Shown: positions 14,290 to 22,816 of the stretch, one piece after another
Layout of the letters: every line of letters starts with the position of its first letter
Position numbering within the stretch: position 1 is the first letter of the stretch
Source: Aromatoleum toluolicum
GTDB taxonomy: Bacteria > Pseudomonadota > Gammaproteobacteria > Burkholderiales > Rhodocyclaceae
DNA: 56,152 nt
Assembly (NCBI RefSeq): GCF_012911005.2
Contig: NZ_WTVS01000037.1
Span: 1-56,152 of the forward strand
Reading direction: 5' to 3'
Translations under genes and position numbers: made by a program
The notes under the pieces: model-generated
Database searches by the model: none
What the model was told of the DNA's origin: nothing
What the model saw: only the letters and a program-made list of their open reading frames with translations

Positions 14290-14600
14290 TGATGCGACTG
14301 AAAAAAATGCTGTTCTCTCGAAGGCGCTGGATGCTCTGGCTTCCATTGCCGGCCGCTGCCGCACTTTCGGCATCCGGTGGTAATTTCCTTGCCGACTACA
14401 TTCCAATGCTCGGCGGCGGATTGATTTTCTGGATTCCATTCTGGCTTGCATGGTGGTTAAGCGATGGATTCAAGGGAATGTCGAAATGGCCCGGCACTGG
14501 CGCGCCAAATAGCGCAGCAGGCGTTAATCCATTTACCGGCAAGTCTTGTGTTGTTCATCATTTACCCTGGGGCGATAACTACACGGGCGGCAATTCTTGA
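14289..14600 (+). CDS. Small membrane protein
   Basis: 103 aa. The ATG overlaps the upstream TAA by one base. Basic N-terminus, then two hydrophobic segments (MLWLPLPAAAALSASGG and MLGGGLIFWIPFWLAWWLSD), then a polar Gly/Asn-rich tail with one Cys. Topology is compatible with an inner-membrane partner of the small exported protein before it. It ends 25 bp from the convergent traG, with a strong hairpin terminator between. Confidence 0.6.
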   Translation: MMRLKKMLFSRRRWMLWLPLPAAAALSASGGNFLADYIPMLGGGLIFWIPFWLAWWLSDGFKGMSKWPGTGAPNSAAGVNPFTGKSCVVHHLPWGDNYTGGNS

Positions 14601-14620
14601 AAGGGGGCAAAGCCCCCTTT
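14600..14620. terminator. Bidirectional rho-independent terminator
   Basis: Perfect 9-bp stem AAAGGGGGC (14600-14608) / GCCCCCTTT (14612-14620), loop AAA. T-rich sequence follows on the plus strand and the A/T arms give a short U-run in both directions. It separates the rightward two-gene unit from the end of the leftward tra operon. Confidence 0.85.
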
Positions 14621-14624
14621 CCCT

Positions 14625-17600
14625 TTACTTGCTGCCGTTGTTGATCTGAACCGAGGCGGCCGTTTCCCGCTTCATGTTGTCGTTCAGCTTTTCGCCGTCT
14701 GCCGTACCGTCGCCGCCAGTCAGCTTGTCCCAAGCCTTCTGAACGGTGTCCTTGCCGTCGCGGATCATGTTGTCCTCGTTGACGGCTGCGGGATTGGCCC
14801 GCCCAGCGCCTACAGCCTTGTCCGGGCTGGCCCAGGCATTCACGTTCTCGTCCAAGGCCCCAGCACGCGCCGGGATGCTGCCCTTGTTCTTCGGGTCGAG
14901 CTGGCCCTGTACGTCCCCTCTGGATTCCGCAATGATCGGAGGCGCAGAGGTATCGACCTTGAGCGGAGCGGTTCCGCCGTAGCCGGTCTGTGCCACCTTC
15001 TTCTTGTGGACGCCCTGGATGTCCTGCGGGATGCCGGCGCGATCCTTGGCGGATTGCTTCTCCAGCTCGCCCTTCGTGGTCGGCAGTTTTTCGCCTGCGA
15101 AAGTCTGCTGCGGCATGGTGGTAGCTTGTTGAACCATGCCCTTCTCGCTCACGTAGTCCTGCACCATGTCCATGATCCGGTCTTCGGATTGGTTGGCGAA
15201 ACGCATGGCGGTCATGCCATTGCGCGCGGCCACCTTCTCGAACAGATACGGATCGGCCATCAGATCCTTGTGAGTCGTGAAGCTGTTGCTGTCGCTACGG
15301 TTGGCGCGGTCGCCAGTACCGAACTCACGGCGGTCAGAGACATCACGCACGCGGGAAACTTCATCCACGTTTGTGAGGGCTGCATCGCGGCCGTGGCGGT
15401 CGTTTTGGGCCGATTGGTTGCCCGTCCCGGCCTGCTCGGTTCGTGAGCCGCGTTCAGCAAACGTGCGCTCGGTGCGCGCGGCTTCCTGGTTGCCATGAAC
15501 CGTATCCACGCCCCGATCCCGGCCGTGCTCGGCCGTGTAGGTCTTCGCGCCGTTGTACCCCAGGCCCGCGTTGATGAGGCCGCCCGAAGGCTGGGCACCA
15601 CCCTTGCCGCCCCGGTAGTTCTTCAGAGCTTGGTCGATCTGTTGCTGGTTCGCGCCGCCCTGCTTCATGGCGTCGGCAATGCGCTTTTCCTCGCGCGGAT
15701 CAGGCGCACCGCCTGCACCGCCAGCACCAGGCGCACCGCCGCCGTTGGGGTTCCCACGGCCAACACCCAAATTCATGTGGAGCTGGTCATTGGCACCGGC
15801 CGCCGTGCGGAAGTGCGAACCCTCACGGAAGTTGCGATCCAAGTTCTGGCCGGTTGAGTGCTGGCCACCATACCCACCCTCGCTCCCGCGAGCCGCCACC
15901 ACACCCGTATTCTGATATTGACCACGGGTTGTATCGTGCCCCTTCACGTCCGTGAGGCTGGAGCTGTCGCCGTGCCGGCGCGCCAGTTGATCCCCGGTCG
16001 ATGTGATGTCGGTACGATGCGCTTCCTGGTTGCGGCCGGCTTCCAGTCGGTGATCCATGTTCATCTGCGTCAGCATCCGGTTTTGGAGCTGTTGCAAGGC
16101 AACCGCGCCGTTCGCGGCCATCGTGGCCGTCGAGCCATTGCCCCGACCGATGGTTGCCCCGCCGCCTTGCAGGCCGATGTTGCTGTCGTACTTGTTCATC
16201 GAGGTCGTGTTGACCGATGCGGTATCAAGTCCAGCTTGGCCCATGCTGACATTGCCGCTGGCATTGCTTGCGCCCACCGCCGCCCCGGCAGAGGCAAAGC
16301 CGGTCATCATCCGGTCGGCAACACCCATGAAACCGCCCTGCCCCAGCTTGATGATGGCCCCGGCGATGAATGGCACCAGGACAACCATGTAGCCGATGGC
16401 CGCCTGCTCGTTGGTCAGCGTGGCGTCGAAAGCATCGGTGAGCTGGAACGGCACACCGGCCGCCAGCTCCAGCGCGCGCGCCTTGTAGCGCAAGTGCATG
16501 AGCGACAGGTGGTTGATGACGGCAAACAAGATTGGCCACAGGCCGATCCAGGCCAGCGACATCATGTAGCCCGCAATGATCTTCTTTGCCCCCTCGGTCG
16601 AGCTGACAACCATCAGCACCACAACAACCGGGAACAGACCGTAGATGATTGCCTCGATCCAGTTGCGCATGTGGGGCAGCGTCTCTTGCGCCAGCAGGCT
16701 CAAGGTGCTGTTGGAGCCGTCCGCTTGCCGCGCCGCTTGGGCAGCGCCGGCCAGGGCATTAACCTCGGCCACCCGCGCAGGATCGTTCAGCAGCGCCGGC
16801 AGCTCGGTGCCGGCCTCCTTCCAGATGTTGTTGAACATCGCCTGCTTCATCGCGTCTGAGGCGTTGCTGGAGTTGTTCAGAATCCAGTCGTAGGACGTGC
16901 CCACCGTCGAAACGAACATGCTGGTAGCGATAGCATCACTGCTTGCCCGCGTGAAAGCCTGCTTGCCGTAGAAGGCTTGGCCAGCCGTTACCGCGTCGTT
17001 GACCTTCTCCTTCAGGATGGCCGCAACATTGGTGCAGGTATCGGTGGTAGGCGCATTCGTCAGGGTGTTGTAGGTGACGAAGCGGGCTGGACTCGTGTTG
17101 TTGAAAATCACGTTCCAGGTATCGGTGCCGCCCACAATCTGCTGCGGGGTGATTTCACCGTCTTTCACGTCGTACAGCGTGCATTCCTTGATGAACTGCA
17201 TCAGGTCGGAGCGCAAGCTGGGGTCGCGGATCGTCGCGTTATTGACTTGTTTCAGGATGCGGTGCCCGAAGCCCACATCCCCTTTTTGCAGGCCCAGGTC
17301 TTCAGGGACACCGAAGACCGTTTCATAGGTGTTGGTCAGCGCGCCGAACACCAGATTGGTCGTCTGCGCAGTGACGGCCAGGGCAAAGGGCACGTTATCA
17401 ACCACGCGCGGCGGCTCCAGCCCTGTCTTGTCTGTCAAGGCAACGCGCGCGATCGGCAGATTGAGCACGGTCACAAAGGCCAGGGCGTGGATAAACCACT
17501 TCGCCATTTCGAGCTGCTTGTTCATGTAGCCGAACATGCCGATTGCGATGGCGAACAGGAAAACCAGCTTCAGCAAGCCAGCGAAGCCAGCGCCGGCCAT

Positions 17601-17672
17601 CATCGAGGCCACGGCGTTGAAGACGTAGTAGAGCGTTTCTACGTTCCAGTAGGTTTGAATTTCGATGTCCAC
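14625..17672 (-). CDS. traG: TraG, F-type mating-pair stabilisation / exclusion protein
   Basis: 1015 aa, last gene of the transfer operon. The N-terminal third has the membrane segments of F-type TraG (LLKLVFLFAIAIGMFGYM, then FIHALAFVTVLNLP; later IEAIIYGLFPVVVVLMVVSS and YMMSLAWIGLWPILFAVINH). The long C-terminal region is polar, Gly/Gln/Asn-rich and probably periplasmic, as in F TraG, where it stabilises mating pairs and meets TraS of the recipient. A degenerate copy of the dispersed palindrome encodes TFAGEK in this tail (15089-15103). No TraS homologue is recognisable beside it. Confidence 0.92.
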   Translation of the reverse strand: MDIEIQTYWNVETLYYVFNAVASMMAGAGFAGLLKLVFLFAIAIGMFGYMNKQLEMAKWFIHALAFVTVLNLPIARVALTDKTGLEPPRVVDNVPFALAVTAQTTNLVFGALTNTYETVFGVPEDLGLQKGDVGFGHRILKQVNNATIRDPSLRSDLMQFIKECTLYDVKDGEITPQQIVGGTDTWNVIFNNTSPARFVTYNTLTNAPTTDTCTNVAAILKEKVNDAVTAGQAFYGKQAFTRASSDAIATSMFVSTVGTSYDWILNNSSNASDAMKQAMFNNIWKEAGTELPALLNDPARVAEVNALAGAAQAARQADGSNSTLSLLAQETLPHMRNWIEAIIYGLFPVVVVLMVVSSTEGAKKIIAGYMMSLAWIGLWPILFAVINHLSLMHLRYKARALELAAGVPFQLTDAFDATLTNEQAAIGYMVVLVPFIAGAIIKLGQGGFMGVADRMMTGFASAGAAVGASNASGNVSMGQAGLDTASVNTTSMNKYDSNIGLQGGGATIGRGNGSTATMAANGAVALQQLQNRMLTQMNMDHRLEAGRNQEAHRTDITSTGDQLARRHGDSSSLTDVKGHDTTRGQYQNTGVVAARGSEGGYGGQHSTGQNLDRNFREGSHFRTAAGANDQLHMNLGVGRGNPNGGGAPGAGGAGGAPDPREEKRIADAMKQGGANQQQIDQALKNYRGGKGGAQPSGGLINAGLGYNGAKTYTAEHGRDRGVDTVHGNQEAARTERTFAERGSRTEQAGTGNQSAQNDRHGRDAALTNVDEVSRVRDVSDRREFGTGDRANRSDSNSFTTHKDLMADPYLFEKVAARNGMTAMRFANQSEDRIMDMVQDYVSEKGMVQQATTMPQQTFAGEKLPTTKGELEKQSAKDRAGIPQDIQGVHKKKVAQTGYGGTAPLKVDTSAPPIIAESRGDVQGQLDPKNKGSIPARAGALDENVNAWASPDKAVGAGRANPAAVNEDNMIRDGKDTVQKAWDKLTGGDGTADGEKLNDNMKRETAASVQINNGSK
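15089..15103. repeat. Dispersed palindrome, variant
   Basis: TTTCGCCTGCGAAAG, same outer arms as the family with CT in place of the central GC pair. It lies inside the traG C-terminal tail and encodes FAGE in the reverse strand. Confidence 0.65.
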
Positions 17673-17683
17673 GGCATCCCCCC

Positions 17684-19090
17684 TTAGCGCAGGCTCTTGC
17701 CGAAGGCGAGCGAGTTACGCAGCGTCTGCGACAGGTTGGCATTCAGCGCACGCTCCATGTACTGCACCTCCTGGGCGATGTTGTAGGTGCTGATGGTCTG
17801 CGAGTAGGCAGTGGCCAGCACCTGCTTTGCCGCGCGCGAAATTTCCTCCAGCTCGGGCTTCATCTTGCCCAGCTCGGCGGCCTGGGTGGCATCGGCTGCG
17901 GCAGAGAACTTCGCCATCGCGCCGCGCAGGTCGGTGACGGCACGCTGGATGTAAACCTCGGCGTATTTGGCGGCGATCAGCTCCTGGTAGCGGCCAATCA
18001 GCGCGTCGGCCATCGAGGTGTTGTTGAGGGTTGTCGTCACGGCCAGCATCTTGTAGATGGGCAGATCGGTTGCGTTCAGGAAGCCGATGGTGGCCGCCAT
18101 GTCGTCGTGAGCTGAACGGTTGGCGATCTTGTCGGAGATTTTTTCCATCTTCTCCCGCACCATCGTCTTGAAGCTCTTGGTGGTCACTTCATCCTCGGTC
18201 GGACTCAAGCAGCCGTCCGCGCTGGTGGTGTCGCAACGCCAGATCGGCACCGTGATGGTGTCGGAGGTGGTACGCGCACCCACCAGGGCCTCCACCGTGA
18301 TTTCCTTGCGCAGCAGCGGGATAGGCAGTTGCGGGGTGTCGCCGGTCGGGAAAATCATGCTGCCGATCATCGACATCAGGATCATGCGTTGCTCGTCGGT
18401 GACGCCATCGAGCTTCTTGAGCGCCTTCCAAACCACGTTGCCGGTCGGGAGCTGGTCTTTCGCCTCGGGTCGCGCGCTGGCCGCCGAGTTCACCGTCTGG
18501 TTGGCCCGGCTTTCGCTGTTCATCACGTTCGTCCAAGCGTCGGTGATGTTCTCGAAAATGTTGGTGTCCACACCGAAGTTCTTAGCCGCGTTTTGCTTGC
18601 CGCGCGTCCAGGTGTCGGGCACGGCCGCATTGACGATCCCCTTGGCCGCCTCGCAGGAATCCATGTTGAGACGATTGGCAGCTTGCGCCGTGGCTTGCAG
18701 GGCCTGCATCACGTTGTCGCAGGTCGGGCACAGGTTCTGAATGGCCAGCTTGAAGCCGTAGCCCAGGGCATTCGAGCCAATGTTGCGCAGCATGGCCACG
18801 AACTGCTCTTTGTTGATGAACGAGAAGCCGCCCGCGAACAGGTCAATGCCGCCGCACCCAGCGTTCCAGCTCGGCGGCGTCACCGTCGCCAGTTGGTAGG
18901 TGCGCTTGGGCATCCGCATGAACAGACTGCCCCCGGTGTAGAGGTTCATCGTCTGGCCTTGCAGCACGGCCGGGTTGCTGACGTTGCCTTGAGCATTCAC
19001 GGAGTCGAAAAGCTCCTGCATGTTCATGGCGTAGGTAGAGGTGGTGAAAGCAAATGCCGTCACCAGCGCCGTTACTTTTTTCAGTAGCAT
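17684..19090 (-). CDS. traH: TraH, F-type pilus assembly protein
   Basis: 468 aa from the ATG at 19090, which has AAGGAG 7 nt upstream and a signal peptide ending near TSTYA. The sequence after it (FDSVNAQGNVSNPAVLQGQ, then YTGGSLFMRMP and NAGCGGIDLFAGGFSFI) is strongly conserved in TraH. CPTCDNVMQ and later Cys suggest disulphides. TraH acts in the periplasm/outer membrane with TraF, TraU, TraW and TrbC in pilus extension and retraction. It lies between traF and traG as in F. Confidence 0.95.
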   Translation of the reverse strand: MLLKKVTALVTAFAFTTSTYAMNMQELFDSVNAQGNVSNPAVLQGQTMNLYTGGSLFMRMPKRTYQLATVTPPSWNAGCGGIDLFAGGFSFINKEQFVAMLRNIGSNALGYGFKLAIQNLCPTCDNVMQALQATAQAANRLNMDSCEAAKGIVNAAVPDTWTRGKQNAAKNFGVDTNIFENITDAWTNVMNSESRANQTVNSAASARPEAKDQLPTGNVVWKALKKLDGVTDEQRMILMSMIGSMIFPTGDTPQLPIPLLRKEITVEALVGARTTSDTITVPIWRCDTTSADGCLSPTEDEVTTKSFKTMVREKMEKISDKIANRSAHDDMAATIGFLNATDLPIYKMLAVTTTLNNTSMADALIGRYQELIAAKYAEVYIQRAVTDLRGAMAKFSAAADATQAAELGKMKPELEEISRAAKQVLATAYSQTISTYNIAQEVQYMERALNANLSQTLRNSLAFGKSLR

Positions 19091-19100
19091 GGGCAGCTCC

Positions 19101-19913
19101 TTAGAAGTTATCGCCGGGCTTGGTGCCGGTGAGGACAAAGATTCGATTGACGATTTCGGTTAGGGCCATCATTCCGAAGCCCACGGGCGCACGGTCGCCG
19201 GTCTGCTTTGAGCCAATGAACAGTGCCGGCACGCGCTCAATCCCCCAAGCCGCAGCTTGCGCGCGGCCGTCGCGGGGGTTCGGGAACTCGGGCAGGCCCA
19301 TGCCATCGACTGATACCGGCAGCACCTCGATGCCGTACTTGTCGGAAAGCATCTTCAGCGTCGGGGCCATTGCATGGCAGTACGGGCAGTCGCTACGGAA
19401 GAAGAAGATCAGCCCGTGCTCCTTGGCCAACATCTTCAGTTGCTGTTCCTCGTTCTGAATGCGGCCTTCGTCGTAAATCTTGATCGCGGAGTTATTGACC
19501 GGCCGCTTTTGCGCGTAGTCGAGGCTCGGGTTTTGCCAGACCACGCGCCGCCAGTTGTCAGCGAAGACAGCCCCCTTGTCCTGCGTCATCTGCCAAAGCT
19601 CCAGGTAGTCCTTCATGTTCTGGTCGGTGGGGTTCATCACCGCCACGTCTTCCCGGCGCTTCAGTTCTTGTCGCAGTTGCTCGGCGGTCTTGATGTCCTT
19701 CAGCTCGATGCGCTTTGGCTGGTCAGCCTTGCGGCTAGTCTGCTGCCGTGCCGGTGCCGGCGTCGGCTGCACAGGTTGCGGCTTGGCGTCTTCCATGTCG
19801 CAGTACCAGTTGGGCTTGTTCGCATCGCACTGCCAAACAGACGGGTAATCCAGTGACTGCGCATTGGCGTACCCGGACAGCAGGGCCAGCAGGAGAAGGC
19901 TTCGCTTCATCAT
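19101..19913 (-). CDS. traF: TraF, thioredoxin-like pilus assembly protein
   Basis: 270 aa with a signal peptide (MMKRSLLLLALLSGYANA). A charged N-terminal region precedes a thioredoxin fold whose active site CPYC (176-179) is intact, in FFFRSDCPYCHAMAP; the cis-Pro loop ERVPALFIG follows. F-plasmid TraF has lost the CxxC, so this version is probably redox-active, like TrbB/DsbC. It is likely to help fold the Cys-rich TraN, TraU and TraH proteins. It stands 10 nt upstream of traH. Confidence 0.93.
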   Translation of the reverse strand: MMKRSLLLLALLSGYANAQSLDYPSVWQCDANKPNWYCDMEDAKPQPVQPTPAPARQQTSRKADQPKRIELKDIKTAEQLRQELKRREDVAVMNPTDQNMKDYLELWQMTQDKGAVFADNWRRVVWQNPSLDYAQKRPVNNSAIKIYDEGRIQNEEQQLKMLAKEHGLIFFFRSDCPYCHAMAPTLKMLSDKYGIEVLPVSVDGMGLPEFPNPRDGRAQAAAWGIERVPALFIGSKQTGDRAPVGFGMMALTEIVNRIFVLTGTKPGDNF

Positions 19914-19917
19914 TGGC

Positions 19918-20280
19918 TTACTCCACGGAAATTGGCGGGGTGCCGTCGAGGCAGTAGTTGAGCTGGGTCTTCAGGATCGCGTCGGTGCGGCCTTGTGGGG
20001 TATCCACGTCCTTCTTGGTGAACACCATTTCAAGGCGCTTGCAGTCGGCGCGGCTGAAAGACTTGATGACCTTCGCAGTCACCAGCAGCGGCCCGGTCGA
20101 GCGGAATTGGCGCGTGAAGTGCTCGGCCACCTCCCCTTCCATGACGCCGCTGGAGCTGCCGTTGCGGATCGCAGCGGCCAGCACGTCGTGTTGCCGGGTA
20201 TAGACGGTTGGCCCAGCGAGGCTTTCGCGCGCGAAAGTCGAGCAGGCCAGCAGAATGAGGGCGATAGAGAGAGTTTTCAT
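19918..20280 (-). CDS. Exported protein between traN-like gene and traF
   Basis: 120 aa with signal peptide. The C-region of the signal reads TFARESLAG, where TFARES is encoded by the dispersed palindrome and S-L-A gives an acceptable -3/-1 cleavage site. The mature part has two Cys (RADCKRLEM, LNYCLDG) and a mixed alpha/beta pattern. No family recognised. It is embedded in the F-type operon with ATGA coupling to the upstream gene, so a periplasmic role in mating-pair formation is likely. Confidence 0.65.
   Translation of the reverse strand: MKTLSIALILLACSTFARESLAGPTVYTRQHDVLAAAIRNGSSSGVMEGEVAEHFTRQFRSTGPLLVTAKVIKSFSRADCKRLEMVFTKKDVDTPQGRTDAILKTQLNYCLDGTPPISVE
20222..20237. repeat. Dispersed palindrome, 16-bp core
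   Basis: CTTTCGCGCGCGAAAG inside the signal-peptide coding region of the gene at 19918-20280, encoding FARES. Confidence 0.9.
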
Positions 20281-21521
20281 TGGTCGTAGTAGCTCTGAAC
20301 TTTTTTGTTGACGGTCTGCTGCACCCGGTTGCTCATGGTCGATGCCGGCACATCCTTGGGCACGATGTCCGCGATGAACTCGGACAGATCAATCCGGGAG
20401 AAATCGAGGGCCTGGAGCTGCGCCTGGTTGAAGCCGCCGCAGCTATTCATCGGCATCCCGAGTTGGGCGCGGCCTTGGCGGTTGATGATCTTGGCCAGCT
20501 TGGAGTTAAAGCAGCAGTGGCGTTCCTTCTTCTCCACGCAGACCTTGAGCACCTTCTTGCTGCAATACGTCTCAATATGGACGCACAGGTTTTGGCCGCG
20601 CTTCATGGCCATGACCTGCTCGGCCGAATCGCAGCTCAACCATTCCTGCACCAGCATGATTGCCACGGACAGGGCGAAGCTGTACGGGTCAAAACCGACG
20701 AACTGGAAGCCGTTGGCAAAGGTGAACTCAAAAGTGAAGCCATAGAACCCGAATTGCGGATTGAAGACACCATCACCCAAGCCGGAGGCCCAGCTATTCA
20801 TTGCGCCAAGTCCCTTATCTACAAGGGAGCTGTCGAGCTGGCCATACAGCGAGTCGTACATGTACTTGGAACCCAGCACGATGGATTCGCGGCCCGCTTC
20901 GCCTGCCGCCTTCATGCCGGCGCCCAGGAGCGCGTAATTGCTGAAGGCAGCGCCACCACCGGCTGACTTGCAGCAGCTCTTGAGCGTGGTGCCACCCAAG
21001 ACCTTGATGCTGCATTCCTCCATGTAGCCCTTGAAGATTTCGACCTTGTTCGGGTCGATGCCGTACACGCCGGCCTCGCGGGCGGCCTCCATCATCACGG
21101 CCGCTTGGCCAAAGTCCTTGTCGGGTGGCGCGCTGGTATCAAAGCACCCAGCCCCGCCGTTCTGGCAGAAGGCGCTTTGATCGCACACCGTTTTCTCGGT
21201 GTAGGTTTCAGGCTTGTCCGGGCAGTTGTATTTCTGCTCGTACATCACGCAGGTGCCGGAATCGTCGCGCTCCACGCATGACGATCCGATCTGAGAGCAC
21301 CCCTTGTCTCGCAGCGGCTGGCAGTCGTTGACCATGTTCTGGCTGCGGCATTGATAGGTGTCCTGGTATTCCCAGCATTCACGAAAGACGGACAGGCCCG
21401 ACACGTTGCGGGTCTGGTTGGGCGCGGTGCAAACCGTTCCCGTCTTCTGGCAGTCAGGCGCTGCGAAGGCGCTGAAGCTGGCGACAAAGGCCAATGCGGC
21501 AAGAATCTTCTTCATCATCAT
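20277..21521 (-). CDS. traN: TraN-like Cys-rich mating-pair protein, second of two
   Basis: 414 aa from the ATG at 21521 (ATGA overlap with the preceding gene; two more ATGs follow in frame). It has its own signal peptide (MKKILAALAFVASFSAFA). The body is Cys-rich, with the conserved TraN C-terminal block: EWLSCDSAEQVMAMKRGQN, then CVHIETYCSKKVLKVC and RHCCFNSKLAKIINRQGRAQL. TraN is an outer-membrane adhesin that contacts recipient porins. In F a single protein carries adhesin and conserved base; here the N-terminal part seems to be supplied by the upstream gene. Confidence 0.85.
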   Translation of the reverse strand: MMMKKILAALAFVASFSAFAAPDCQKTGTVCTAPNQTRNVSGLSVFRECWEYQDTYQCRSQNMVNDCQPLRDKGCSQIGSSCVERDDSGTCVMYEQKYNCPDKPETYTEKTVCDQSAFCQNGGAGCFDTSAPPDKDFGQAAVMMEAAREAGVYGIDPNKVEIFKGYMEECSIKVLGGTTLKSCCKSAGGGAAFSNYALLGAGMKAAGEAGRESIVLGSKYMYDSLYGQLDSSLVDKGLGAMNSWASGLGDGVFNPQFGFYGFTFEFTFANGFQFVGFDPYSFALSVAIMLVQEWLSCDSAEQVMAMKRGQNLCVHIETYCSKKVLKVCVEKKERHCCFNSKLAKIINRQGRAQLGMPMNSCGGFNQAQLQALDFSRIDLSEFIADIVPKDVPASTMSNRVQQTVNKKVQSYYDQ

Positions 21522-22816
21522 TGAGCCCTCTGTTCCAGGGGAGCGCACTGGCTGTTGTCCCATTGGTCATAGCAGTTGCGCGGGCACAGTTGGCGCGTCG
21601 TGAGCTGGATCGCCCCTTCCCCGCCGCCCGCAACAATCGTCCGCATGAAGATCGTGTTGGAGCCGTTCTTGAGGTAGGGCTTCACGTCGATGTTCAAGCC
21701 GAAGTTCCAGCTCGTCGAAAGCTCCGGGCCGCTGAAGCAGGTGGCGCAGTACTGAACCATGCCGGTGCGGTAGTCGCTGGTTGTGCAATTCCAGCCGCCG
21801 CCCACGGCCGTGCAGGATTGGTAGGAGACGGCATTACCGCCACCGCCGCCGCCCCACCAACCGCCGCCGCCCGTATCGGAGCACTGCCAGCCACTGCCCC
21901 AATCGTCCCAAGTCTGCGTGCATGAGCGCGTGCTGGAGGACTCGAAGACCGGAGGCGGCGAATAGATTTCGAGGCGGTCGCCACCACGCGGGCCGACATA
22001 GACGAGGTTGCCGTTCACCTTGACCATCAGCCAGTCGTCAAACGCGGCACGGGTCAGGGCGAAACGGGTAATCAGCCCCACGTCACGGATGTCGAAAGTG
22101 AGGTTGCGGTCGTACACCGCACCCCAGCCGCCCCAATAGTTGTCCGCGATGGTGCCGAACTGGAGGATGTAGTTGCCGGCCCCGTCCGGGGTGAAGCTGG
22201 TGGCCATGTCGCCGGCCCAGCTATTCGGGACAATGCCGCCCTGGTCGCAGCCGTCGCGTTCTGGATCGCACGCCACCTTGAGCACGCGCTTGCAGGACAG
22301 GTTTTCCAGCGTCTGCGTTTCCGTGCAAGTCTCGGTGATGTAGGTCGCCGGGTTTTTCACGCGCTCCACGCGGCATTGCTGCGTCGAAGCGCCGGGGATG
22401 CTGCCGGGGTTGTTGATGACGCCTTTGGAGCCGGTCAGGATCGGGTCGGTCTGCTTGTCGATGGTGAACTTCGGCCGCTGCGTCGGGTTCTTGCTCATGA
22501 AGTTCACCGCGTCGCATTCCTGCTGCTGGAAGGCATTGGGGGCCTTGTACGTCTCGCACTGAATCTGCTTGTTCGTGCCCGCCCCGCCGATGAGGTTGCG
22601 CCCCTCCTGGAAGTTTGCCGTCTCCGGTGCCGTGGTGCTGTAGTACGGCAGCACGTTGGAGCCAGTTGCCCCATTGATCTTGCCCCCCACCACACCTTTG
22701 CCCGTGTTGGCGAAGTCCTTGCCGGCATTGAAGGCGTCGGCCGGCGTCGTGATGGTTTGTGCGCTGGCTACGCCCACAGCGGCCAGCATCGCGGCGATGG
22801 AAAGGACGCGCTTCAT
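21518..22816 (-). CDS. traN: TraN-like Cys-rich mating-pair protein, first of two
   Basis: 432 aa with signal peptide (MKRVLSIAAMLAAVGVASA). The Cys patterns CETYKAPNAFQQQECDAVN, QQCRVERVKNPATY and CKRVLKVACDPERDGC resemble the N-terminal part of long TraN proteins. Downstream is a beta-rich domain with a Gly/Trp stretch (DTGGGGWWGGGGGGN, about 316-330), suggestive of an exposed adhesin loop. It has a normal stop and is coupled by ATGA to the second TraN-like gene, which has its own signal peptide. The pair is therefore a two-gene version, not a frameshifted one. Confidence 0.75.
   Translation of the reverse strand: MKRVLSIAAMLAAVGVASAQTITTPADAFNAGKDFANTGKGVVGGKINGATGSNVLPYYSTTAPETANFQEGRNLIGGAGTNKQIQCETYKAPNAFQQQECDAVNFMSKNPTQRPKFTIDKQTDPILTGSKGVINNPGSIPGASTQQCRVERVKNPATYITETCTETQTLENLSCKRVLKVACDPERDGCDQGGIVPNSWAGDMATSFTPDGAGNYILQFGTIADNYWGGWGAVYDRNLTFDIRDVGLITRFALTRAAFDDWLMVKVNGNLVYVGPRGGDRLEIYSPPPVFESSSTRSCTQTWDDWGSGWQCSDTGGGGWWGGGGGGNAVSYQSCTAVGGGWNCTTSDYRTGMVQYCATCFSGPELSTSWNFGLNIDVKPYLKNGSNTIFMRTIVAGGGEGAIQLTTRQLCPRNCYDQWDNSQCAPLEQRAQ

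Noticed and set aside
15858-16859. Long rightward frames opposite traG and other tra genes (for example 26094-27419, 27486-28706, 39941-41182, 50149-51825)
   Set aside because: Mirror frames of strongly conserved genes in GC-rich DNA; no domain, signal or ribosome-site support.
17836-17855. GCGCGCGAAATTTCC in traH as a family member
   Set aside because: The left arm is absent, so there is no palindrome.
20277-21563. TraN split as a frameshift error
   Set aside because: Both parts have their own signal peptide and the junction is a clean ATGA overlap like others in the operon.
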